Shown piece after piece: positions 1 through 7,469 of a stretch of 42,748 nucleotides of DNA. Numbering within the stretch: the stretch's first letter is position 1; each line of letters starts with the position of its first letter. The DNA comes from Candidatus Wildermuthbacteria bacterium (GTDB lineage Bacteria; Patescibacteriota; Minisyncoccia; Minisyncoccales; UBA10102), in the NCBI GenBank assembly GCA_016181405.1, contig JACOZJ010000003.1:1-42748 (forward strand), written 5' to 3'. The notes below the pieces were generated by a model. The model had not been told where the DNA came from. It saw only the letters and a program-made list of their open reading frames with translations, and searched no databases. A program made the translations under genes and the position numbers.

Positions 1-248
1 GAACACCATGGGGAGAATGAGATTTGGACTGGTAATCATGCCTCAATCGTACCTTAGATGGCGCGTGAGGGGTATTACCGATGTATCTCATCCTCGACAC
101 TTTTTGTGTTGCGAGTTCAACCTCCAAATAAAACACAATATTGCTATTCGCTTAGCGCGTGGAGGTGAGAGTCTTATCTGGAGGGGCTATGGGCAATGCA
201 AAGAACGTCCTAAGTTTATCGAAGGGCGTTTTTTGCTATAATACAACT

Positions 249-806
249 ATGAGTTCGGTGTTTAAACATTTACAGAACAGGTCGCTGGCACATGTGATGC
301 GGTTTAACTTAAAGCCCCAGCATTTTCCCGAGAGTGTGTCCGATCACTCGTATTTTGTTGCTTATATCGTGAGCATCCTTTGCCATTTGCTGGGACAGCA
401 AAGTGAGCATACGGTGGATAAGCAGAAGGTTCTTGAAATGGCGCTGGTGCACGATATGGAAGAGATGTTTTCAGGAGACATTGTTACGCCGTTTAAACAT
501 TATTCCGCTGAAATGGAAAAGGCGATTGCCAAAGTAAATAAAGAGATGATTGGCGAAGTATTCGTAGATCTTCCCGAAGAACTTGCCGCCCACTATGTTG
601 CGTTGTGGAACGAGGAAGGAGCGGGCGAGACTATTGAGGCGCAAATAGTGAAAGTGGCAGACAAGCTTTCTCTTATAGCAAAGTGCGCAGAAGAAGTACG
701 GGTGGGCAACGAATTTTTCCAGGAGATTTACGAGCAGGGCATTAAGTTTTTGGAACAGTACGACAAGCCGTGGTGGCAGAAAATCAAGGCGCAAATTCTC
801 CCGTAA
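249..806 (+). CDS. HD-domain hydrolase, YfbR/5'-nucleotidase-like
   Basis: Translation from internal ATG 249 (MSSVFKHLQNRSLAHVMRFNL...SDHSYFVAYIV...LEMALVHDMEEMFSGDI...KVADKLSL) has the HD signature (H...HD...D). Extended -10 TGCTATAAT lies just upstream of this ATG. Confidence 0.85.
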   Translation: MSSVFKHLQNRSLAHVMRFNLKPQHFPESVSDHSYFVAYIVSILCHLLGQQSEHTVDKQKVLEMALVHDMEEMFSGDIVTPFKHYSAEMEKAIAKVNKEMIGEVFVDLPEELAAHYVALWNEEGAGETIEAQIVKVADKLSLIAKCAEEVRVGNEFFQEIYEQGIKFLEQYDKPWWQKIKAQILP

Positions 807-1022
807 CGCACGCATCGCGAAGCATCGCGGTTTCTCCTCGCGCTTAACCCCTCTGCATATGCGAGAGCGTATGCTTTTCTCGGTCACGCTCGCTTGCTCC
901 AGCGGCAAGCGAGCTCCATCCTCGGCAAAATTTTGCTTTCAGCAAATCCAAGCATTTTGCCTGCGGGGACCTTCGAAAAGCACATGCTCTCGCGCATGGC
1001 ATAGGAAATATATTTTTAGTTT

Positions 1023-1346
1023 TTATCTGTCTAGAGCTTTGATGCGGGCGGCTTCCTCGTCCAGGAGCGGGCCTGCGTGTTCCGCGCTGTGGGCGTGCGA
1101 ACCTTTGTAGCTTGCTTGTTTTTGATCCAAGTGAAGATTTACGATAGCGGTTTTTGCGTCTTGGGCAGACGCGCAATACGCGTGAAATTTTGGGTAGGAG
1201 CGCCCTGTTAAGAATCGATGGAATACAAACTCCTGTCCGCCTCCGCCCTCTGCGGCGGGCTTCGTCGGGGTGAAGGCGGGCGAGTAGCCACATTCGCGCA
1301 TAAATGTATAAAGAGTTTTGCCAGAAAGGTTGATTGAAAATTTCAT
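1023..1346 (-). CDS. Conserved hypothetical protein (CPR-type), with Gly/Pro-rich insertion
   Basis: MKFSINLSGKTLYTFMRECGYSP...FHRFLTGRSYPKFHAYC...NLHLDQKQASYKGSHAHSAEHAGPLLDEEAARI; orderly hydrophilic protein, divergent to the SH3 gene. Confidence 0.7.
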   Translation of the reverse strand: MKFSINLSGKTLYTFMRECGYSPAFTPTKPAAEGGGGQEFVFHRFLTGRSYPKFHAYCASAQDAKTAIVNLHLDQKQASYKGSHAHSAEHAGPLLDEEAARIKALDR

Positions 1347-1368
1347 TGTGTGATATACTATGCATATT

Positions 1369-1794
1369 ATGATACCTCAAAATAGCAAATTCGCGCCAAT
1401 GTTGTTGGTTGCCATGGTGGGTGCGGTTTTTATTTTTAGCTTATATGTATTTTTGACAACCGAGAATACTGTTATTGTAGTAAATGAAGCTGCGACCGAG
1501 CCCAAAGAAGTGGTTGTAACGGGAAGCGAACAGCCCAAGCCAGAAGTAGAACAGCCCAAGCTAAATCCGCGGATTCGCATTTTGGAAACCGGTGTGGGAT
1601 TCTTGAATGTGCGCGAGAGCGGCTCTACGCAGGCAAGACAGGTAGGTCGTGTTCTACCCGGAGAGGTGTATGAATATACCCAGCTGCAAAACAACTGGTA
1701 CAAAATTGTGCATCCTGATTTTCCAAATGCGTGGGTTTCTGGCCAGTATGTGGAGGTGGTGGATCGAAGTAGTGACCTGATGGGTGGTGAGTAG
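1369..1794 (+). CDS. Membrane-anchored SH3-domain protein
   Basis: N-terminal TM helix, then RIRILETGVGFLNVRESGSTQARQVGRVLPGEVYEYTQLQNNWYKIVHPDFPNAWVSGQYVEVV, a bacterial SH3 (SH3_3-like) pattern. ORF track start is 1360; ATG 1369 is preferred from promoter spacing. Confidence 0.8.
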   Translation: MIPQNSKFAPMLLVAMVGAVFIFSLYVFLTTENTVIVVNEAATEPKEVVVTGSEQPKPEVEQPKLNPRIRILETGVGFLNVRESGSTQARQVGRVLPGEVYEYTQLQNNWYKIVHPDFPNAWVSGQYVEVVDRSSDLMGGE

Positions 1795-1815
1795 AAAACT
1801 CCTTTTGAGCTTAAT

Positions 1816-1848
1816 GTCCTATCTCCTCATGGATAGGACTTTTTTTTC
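1816..1848 (+). terminator. Rho-independent terminator
   Basis: GTCCTATC-tcctcatg-GATAGGAC followed by TTTTTTTT. Confidence 0.8.
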
Positions 1849-1872
1849 CTATCTCCATGAAAAATGTCCCAA

Positions 1873-1900
1873 TTGACAGGTTGTTTTGGGTTGCTAGAAT
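1873..1900 (+). promoter_or_regulatory. Sigma70-type promoter for the SdrD-repeat gene
   Basis: TTGACA - 16 nt - TAGAAT, 15 nt before ATG 1916. Confidence 0.65.
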
Positions 1901-1915
1901 GGGCGATACTTTGCC

Positions 1916-4900
1916 ATGGGACACTTTGTAAAAAATCGAAATAGCGCTTTCATTTTTGGTGTTTTGTTTGACGCGATTTACGCTACAGCACTCACTTTTG
2001 TTGTGCTGTTTTTTGGCATAGCTGGTTCGTTTCTTGCTTCGCCAGCCGTGACATACGCAACGGGGGGTGCAAGTGCTGAAATTGAAGTTGAGTTTACTTG
2101 TACTTCTGTTGTCGTAGAATCCACAAAAGATATTTCGAATGTGGTGCTTTTGTTCGCTGACGATACAACACAAAAGTTCGACGAACTTTCCGGCCATACC
2201 GGGACATTCACTGGCACCGGGGACAACGAAGGCAAAATTATTTCCGCTGTTTGGGTGAAATCGGGAAATAATGCAAGCGGTGATGGCCCAGGATACGGAG
2301 AAAAATTTGAGAGTGACGCGGCTTGCGATGGCGGGAATGATGATGAGGAGGAAGAAGAGTGCATGGAAGATCCTGAAGCCGATCTCGAAGGCGCTATAAC
2401 AGATGGGACAGGAAACGCTACCGTGACAAACAGCTCTGCAAAGTGCACGTACAAAGTGGGGCTTGCGGTCTACGAAATAGGAAAATGGAACAAGCAGACA
2501 TTATTTGATTCCCACTATCCTGTTATGGCGGGTCCTGAAGAAACGGTAAACCTCGCCGTAGATCTTCCCGAGTGCAACTATCAAATTGATCTTCTTTATG
2601 GGGATCTCATTGAAGACTTCCAGGACGGCTCCGTAGTGTACGGGGAGCGTTTGCTGGACGCAGCTAAGGTAACGGATCGTAAGGTCTGCGGCGAAGATGG
2701 CCTTGTTATCCGGGGGAGAAAATACGAAGACAAGAATGGAAATGGCCAGTACGAGGGAAGCACCGAGCCAAGCCTTACGGGATGGGAAATTACTCTCAAG
2801 GAAACAGACGGCACCGTACTTGAGACAATGGACACTGATGATGATGGCCTCTACGCTTTTTCGGGGCTTGCGGCAGGAACCTTTCTCATCTGCGAGGAAG
2901 ATCGAAGCGGATGGACGCAAACCCAACCGGCAACCCAGAGCAAATGCCATACGGCAACTCTTACTGACCACGACATCTGGCGAAACTTTGGGAACAAGCA
3001 AGAAAGCACCCCTCCGCCTCTCACGTATTCTATTTCTGGAATGAAATTCGAGGATGAAGATGGAGACGGGGTAAAAGATAGCAACGAACCGGGAGTTAGG
3101 AGCTGGAGTATTCACCTTGAGACATCGGATGGAAGCGATGATGTTCATGCTACAGACTACAACGGGAAATATAACTTTGGCGGTCTTGTTGCTGGACAGT
3201 ATACTCTTTGCGAATTCCAGCGGAACGGCTGGACCCAGACACTTCCAAACCCAAGCGTCAATAACGGCTGCTATTCGATCACCATAACCAATCAAAATAT
3301 TTCCGGAAAAGATTTCGGAAATAAAAGGGTAAGTGAAGAGGAAACAACGATCGTCGGCAAGAAGTACGAAGATCTCAATAAGAATGGACAAAGAGATGAT
3401 CAAGAGCCCGGTCTCCAGGGCTGGACAATTACCCTGACCTACCCAGATGATACTACCAAGAGTGATGTCACTGGTGAGGACGGGTTCTTTGAGTTCACAG
3501 ACAACATTGTCCCTGGAACCTACACTCTCTGTGAAACCATGCAAGACGGGTGGGATCAAACCCAACCAGCAACCACTTCCGGTTGCCATACCATCCATGT
3601 AGATGAGAGTGACGGCCAGATATGGAGAAACTTCGGGAATGTGGAAGAGGAGGAAGAAGAAGCAACAGCAACTATTGTGGCAACAAAAATTGTTTGCAAT
3701 GACGAATCTTTGCTTCCAAACTGGGGCGATGTGAAAGCGGATCCAAATATTACCGCTTCCACTGTAACAGATTTTCTTGCCGACAAAGGTGAAGATTGTT
3801 GGCTGGAGGAGGGGTGGGAATTTCAATGGACGCCGGAGACAACGTTCAACGATTTCCCAGAAAATCCAGGAGACAACACTGCCGCGGCAGGCAGCCCGTG
3901 GGTAACATTTGGTCCCACCGATGGGACAGGAGTTGCCAGCACTGTAGTTCCGCTCGCGAATGTAAATCCCAGAATCTGGCTTCGGGAGGTATGGAAAGAA
4001 GAGTATATTCCGTTTACCGGTTTGCATGATCCTGCGGAAGAATCAGACGACGTATCCGCAGAATTCTACTGTCATACGGATGGCATTTACTACGATAACC
4101 TTGATTTCGTTTCAAATCCCGAAGACGGGGGCACCTACTACTGTGTTGCTTTTAATGTTCTTGAGGAAGAAGAGCCGGAACCAGAGCCGAGTCCGACTCC
4201 CACCCCAACTCCGACGCCCACCCCTGAACCAACCCCGACCCCAACTCCAACACCAACACCAACGCCCGCGCCGGATTCGGGAGGAGGGGGTGGTGGCGGT
4301 GGCGGAATCTCAAGGGCTTCCGGATTTGTTGGAATTCCGGTGTTTGCAGCAACGCCAACGCCAACGCCGGGAGGAGTTACGGAGTGCTTCTATCTTAGAG
4401 ATTTTCTTCGTATTGATTGGGACAACGATCCGATTGAAGTTTTGAAGCTCCAATCGTTCCTCAATACATTTGAAAACATCCCTACTCCATTAACTGGCGT
4501 ATTTGACCAGGATACGTTTAACGCGGTTGTGATATTTCAGGAACGCTATTTCGACGATATTTTAGCGCCCTGGGGACACGACGCGGGGACAGGATTTGTT
4601 TACTTGACGACACGAAAGAAAATAAATGAGATTTATTGTGATAAGTCGTTTCCTCTTACGCCAGAGCAATTGAAGGAAATTGATTGGTTCCGGGCCTTCT
4701 TGGAGCAATTGAAAGCAGGAGACCCACCTTCTGGAGATCCACCTAATGGGGGAGAAATAGATCCGCCCGATCCAAGCGGAGTAGAAGCTACGCCGCTCCC
4801 GGAGGATCAGGATGAAGATTTAGATTCGCGCATTCGGGAGCAGGTTGGCCTTCTTGGGACAGGGGAAGATAGGAATGGTGGGGATAACTTTTTGGGAGCG

Positions 4901-5020
4901 CTTAAGTTTTCCTCTCCCGAGGAATGGAGAAGATTTCTTTTCTACCTACTTGGGATTGCGGGCCTCATGACCTTGTGGTGGCTTTTGGAGAGGCGCCGCG
5001 CAAGACGAGTTGCGCTATAA
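1916..5020 (+). CDS. Large secreted wall protein with three SdrD B-like repeats, Pro/Thr linker, peptidoglycan-binding-like domain and C-terminal TM
   Basis: Signal/TM N-terminus; three repeats (IRGRKYEDKNGNGQYEGSTEPSLTGWEITL / ISGMKFEDEDGDGVKDSNEPGVRSWSIHL / IVGKKYEDLNKNGQRDDQEPGLQGWTITL); PTPTPTPT linker and Gly stretch; ...LKLQSFLNTFENIPTPLTGVFDQDTFNAVVIFQERY... resembles PG_binding_1; C-terminal FLFYLLGIAGLMTLWWLLERRRARR. Confidence 0.85.
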   Translation: MGHFVKNRNSAFIFGVLFDAIYATALTFVVLFFGIAGSFLASPAVTYATGGASAEIEVEFTCTSVVVESTKDISNVVLLFADDTTQKFDELSGHTGTFTGTGDNEGKIISAVWVKSGNNASGDGPGYGEKFESDAACDGGNDDEEEEECMEDPEADLEGAITDGTGNATVTNSSAKCTYKVGLAVYEIGKWNKQTLFDSHYPVMAGPEETVNLAVDLPECNYQIDLLYGDLIEDFQDGSVVYGERLLDAAKVTDRKVCGEDGLVIRGRKYEDKNGNGQYEGSTEPSLTGWEITLKETDGTVLETMDTDDDGLYAFSGLAAGTFLICEEDRSGWTQTQPATQSKCHTATLTDHDIWRNFGNKQESTPPPLTYSISGMKFEDEDGDGVKDSNEPGVRSWSIHLETSDGSDDVHATDYNGKYNFGGLVAGQYTLCEFQRNGWTQTLPNPSVNNGCYSITITNQNISGKDFGNKRVSEEETTIVGKKYEDLNKNGQRDDQEPGLQGWTITLTYPDDTTKSDVTGEDGFFEFTDNIVPGTYTLCETMQDGWDQTQPATTSGCHTIHVDESDGQIWRNFGNVEEEEEEATATIVATKIVCNDESLLPNWGDVKADPNITASTVTDFLADKGEDCWLEEGWEFQWTPETTFNDFPENPGDNTAAAGSPWVTFGPTDGTGVASTVVPLANVNPRIWLREVWKEEYIPFTGLHDPAEESDDVSAEFYCHTDGIYYDNLDFVSNPEDGGTYYCVAFNVLEEEEPEPEPSPTPTPTPTPTPEPTPTPTPTPTPTPAPDSGGGGGGGGGISRASGFVGIPVFAATPTPTPGGVTECFYLRDFLRIDWDNDPIEVLKLQSFLNTFENIPTPLTGVFDQDTFNAVVIFQERYFDDILAPWGHDAGTGFVYLTTRKKINEIYCDKSFPLTPEQLKEIDWFRAFLEQLKAGDPPSGDPPNGGEIDPPDPSGVEATPLPEDQDEDLDSRIREQVGLLGTGEDRNGGDNFLGALKFSSPEEWRRFLFYLLGIAGLMTLWWLLERRRARRVAL

Positions 5021-5095
5021 TGTCCTAACTCAACGAAACGATGTCCTATTTCAGTCAAGAACGGGTGGATTTTTATAGACGTGGCGCCTTTCTAA

Positions 5096-5161
5096 TGCAA
5101 AAAGTTTCCCAAAAAAGTTTTCCACAGTTTTGTGGAAAACTGATGTGCAAAAGTTTTTCCA
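5096..5161 (+). promoter_or_regulatory. Operator-like repeat cluster upstream of the VWA gene promoter
   Basis: Direct repeats TGCAAAAAGTTTCCCA (5096-5111) and TGCAAAAGTTTTTCCA (5146-5161) flank the perfect inverted repeat GTTTTCCACA-gttt-TGTGGAAAAC (5117-5140). Confidence 0.45.
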
Positions 5162-5168
5162 ATAACTA

Positions 5169-5196
5169 TTGACACTACTGCCAGGTTAGCTATTCT
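5169..5196 (+). promoter_or_regulatory. Sigma70-type promoter
   Basis: TTGACA (5169-5174) - 16 nt - TATTCT (5191-5196); implies a leader of about 270 nt before ATG 5477. Confidence 0.6.
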
Positions 5197-5299
5197 GACA
5201 AATATAGTGTTTTTCTATGTTTTCCCTCGTACAGACATATTGCGTGGGAGTTTGGAATGAAGTTTTCGGTTGTGCGCGCGCGGATTTCCAGTAGAATCT

Positions 5300-5440
5300 G
5301 GGGTCCGCTTTTTCTTTTTGTTGCTGGCATTGGTTTTCCGCTGTTGTGGCGGGTTGGTAACGGAGAAAAGGCGGACTCCGGATTGTACCCGCACGCTGGT
5401 GCGAGGCAAGCAAGTTCGGAACGCAAAGGTCGGAAACTGT
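5300..5440 (+). ncRNA. Candidate structured 5' leader (cis-regulatory RNA), copy 1
   Basis: Long-range stem GGGGTCCGC (5300-5308)/GCGGACTCC (5371-5379), then GTTCGGAACGCAAAGGTCGGAAACTG, a motif shared with the 7470 gene leader. Confidence 0.35.
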
Positions 5441-5476
5441 TAACCAACACAAGGGAAATGTGTTGAAACAAACGAG

Positions 5477-7279
5477 ATGAAAAAGAAAATTATACTAGCT
5501 GCGATTGCGTTGGTGGCAGTTGCCGGAGGAGTGGCAGGATTGTCCGCGTTCGAAGCACACGTTATCAACGTAACCGCGAAGATCGAAAACGCTCTGCGTG
5601 TCCCAACCGAACCCATTGATTTTGGCACCGTGTTTCCACAAGAGGAACTCGACCGAACATTCGATGTGGCTTTGTCGCAATCTTTCCTGGACGAAAATCG
5701 AGTGGATGATGTGGAATACGCGATTCGCCAAAAGCCGAAGTGCGGAGTCACCACAGACAACGGGCAAACATTGGTTGGCCCAACTGGGACTGGCCATGTG
5801 AGTTTGGACTCTGAAGATCAAGTTGTTATTGATTGCGGTCCTGCTCCACGCGACTTGACGACAGGCGAAACCTGGGACGTGCTTCCTCTGCTTTGTCCTT
5901 ATCTCTCAAAGCATGAGATAACAGAGGATGGATCCGAAACAAACAACGATTCTGATGTGCCGGCATTTCATGAGCCATGGACATTCAGCAACCATCAAGT
6001 TGTATGGACAGAAGCACTCGGACGGCTTTCGAAGCTTGCCGGGGATACGCTGGATACCTGGAACCTCGACTTGAAAGTTCCATGCTTCGGCGGAAATTGC
6101 GCGCAGGACTGGGAGGCGTTTGTGACAGGAATCAACGCGAGCGCGACTCCTGCTCAATATGTTCAGCCGATCGCAGAAGAACACAAAGTGTTCGGATGTG
6201 ATTTGTGGATTGAGGTAAATGGAGTGAGCGTGGCAGTTCCTTGCGTTCCTGGCGACTTCACGGTGGTGAGTGACACCACGAATACGGTTGAAGGCAACGG
6301 AAATGCCGTGGCAGTTTCTTCTCCGCATCCAAGCTGGACGGCTTCGATTCCCGGAGCGACATGGATTTGGTCTGAAGATCCAGTAAGCACCGAAAACAAT
6401 CAAACGGAGACATTTGTCAAACAGTTCAATGTTTCCGGAACGAGTGTTTCGGCTGCGAGCCTGATGATCGCGACTGACAATACCTACAGCGTGGAAGTGA
6501 ACGGATCTGCGGTTTGCTCGTCTGCGGATGAAAATAATTTCCAACTCGGAACACAAGACGTGTGCCCGGTGACAAATCTGGTTGCTGGAGCAAACACTCT
6601 TGAAATCACCGTGAACAACATAGGAGTTGGAAGTTCAGCAAATCCTGCTGGATTGCTCTACAAACTGTCATACACGACTGCTTGCGGAACATTGGGTTGT
6701 GCTGAAAAAGCAGATGCAATGCTCGTGCTTGATCGGTCAGGAAGCGTTGGTGATAACCTGACTGATTTGAAAAATGCGGCACACGCTTTCGTAACCGCAT
6801 TAAGCCCAGCAACTGACGGTGCTCACTTGGGGCAAGTAAGTTTCTCAAGCAGCGCAACACTGGATGTCCACTTGACAGCCGATGGTTCTGTTGTGGATAC
6901 AGCAATTGATGCGTTAGTCAGTGCCGGTTTTACAAACCTTGAAGATGCACTTTTGCAGGCAACTGCGGAATTTGCAAATCCAGGTGACGGACATGACCGT
7001 GCGGATGCTGATTCTGCAGACTTTATCGTGTTGATAACCGATGGAGCTCCGACTGCGAGCAACGGGCCCGATACCCATGAGCAGGACGCGATTAACGCAG
7101 CAAACGCAGCAGACGCGGCCGGAATTACTATCTACGTAGTTGGTGTCGGAACTGATACTAGCACTGCTGATTTCTTGGAAAACAGTATAGCAACAAGTCC
7201 CGCTCATTACTTTGACGCGGCTGACTTTGATGATTTGCAAGCTATTCTTGAAAGTTTGACTACGTGCAACGGAGATTAG
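5477..7279 (+). CDS. SipW-dependent-type secreted protein with TasA-like N-terminal head and C-terminal von Willebrand factor A domain
   Basis: N-term MKKKIILAAIALVAVAGGVAGLSAFEAHVINVTAKIENAL; conserved head DFGTVFPQEEL...SFLDENRVDDVEYAIRQKPKC...CFGGNCAQDW...EHKVFGCDLWIEVNGVS; VWA MIDAS DRSGS...GFTNLEDAL...ITDGAP. Confidence 0.8.
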   Translation: MKKKIILAAIALVAVAGGVAGLSAFEAHVINVTAKIENALRVPTEPIDFGTVFPQEELDRTFDVALSQSFLDENRVDDVEYAIRQKPKCGVTTDNGQTLVGPTGTGHVSLDSEDQVVIDCGPAPRDLTTGETWDVLPLLCPYLSKHEITEDGSETNNDSDVPAFHEPWTFSNHQVVWTEALGRLSKLAGDTLDTWNLDLKVPCFGGNCAQDWEAFVTGINASATPAQYVQPIAEEHKVFGCDLWIEVNGVSVAVPCVPGDFTVVSDTTNTVEGNGNAVAVSSPHPSWTASIPGATWIWSEDPVSTENNQTETFVKQFNVSGTSVSAASLMIATDNTYSVEVNGSAVCSSADENNFQLGTQDVCPVTNLVAGANTLEITVNNIGVGSSANPAGLLYKLSYTTACGTLGCAEKADAMLVLDRSGSVGDNLTDLKNAAHAFVTALSPATDGAHLGQVSFSSSATLDVHLTADGSVVDTAIDALVSAGFTNLEDALLQATAEFANPGDGHDRADADSADFIVLITDGAPTASNGPDTHEQDAINAANAADAAGITIYVVGVGTDTSTADFLENSIATSPAHYFDAADFDDLQAILESLTTCNGD

Positions 7280-7280
7280 T

Positions 7281-7329
7281 TCTAGCTACACTCTGTCCCG
7301 TCATTCGACGGGATGGAGATGTGGCTAGA
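7281..7329 (+). other. Long imperfect hairpin after the VWA gene / in the leader of the next gene
   Basis: TCTAGCTAC...TCCCGTC-attc-GACGGGA...GTGGCTAGA; no T-tract follows, so it is not a canonical terminator. Confidence 0.5.
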
Positions 7330-7344
7330 ATATAGAAAATCTTG

Positions 7345-7440
7345 ATGGTTGGTCCGCCTCTTCGCTTGAGAGGAAACAGGGGAGCGGGGACGAGCCATAA
7401 AGGTTCGGACGCAATAAAAGGTCGAACGAAACTAAGTCGA
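7345..7440 (+). ncRNA. Candidate structured 5' leader (cis-regulatory RNA), copy 2
   Basis: CCTCT-tcgcttg-AGAGG hairpin and GTTCGGACGCAATAAAAGGTCGAACGAAACT (7403-7433), matching the copy 1 motif at nearly the same distance from the start codon. Confidence 0.35.
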
Positions 7441-7469
7441 GAAATAATAACGTACGTAATTAGGAAAAA

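Noticed and set aside
2501-4027. 508-aa minus-strand ORF opposite the SdrD gene
   Set aside because: Antisense shadow of a repetitive GC-biased coding region; no recognisable domain. The same applies to the many other antisense ORFs in the track.
5117-5140. DnaA boxes / replication origin
   Set aside because: TTTTCCACA inverted pair resembles a DnaA box (TTATCCACA), but only two degenerate copies exist with no dnaA/dnaN nearby; an operator is a simpler reading.
5386-5440. c-di-GMP-I (GEMM) riboswitch
   Set aside because: ACGCAAAG and GGCAA words are present, but the stem register, GNRA loop and downstream P3 consensus are not recognisable. Kept only as a generic candidate leader RNA.
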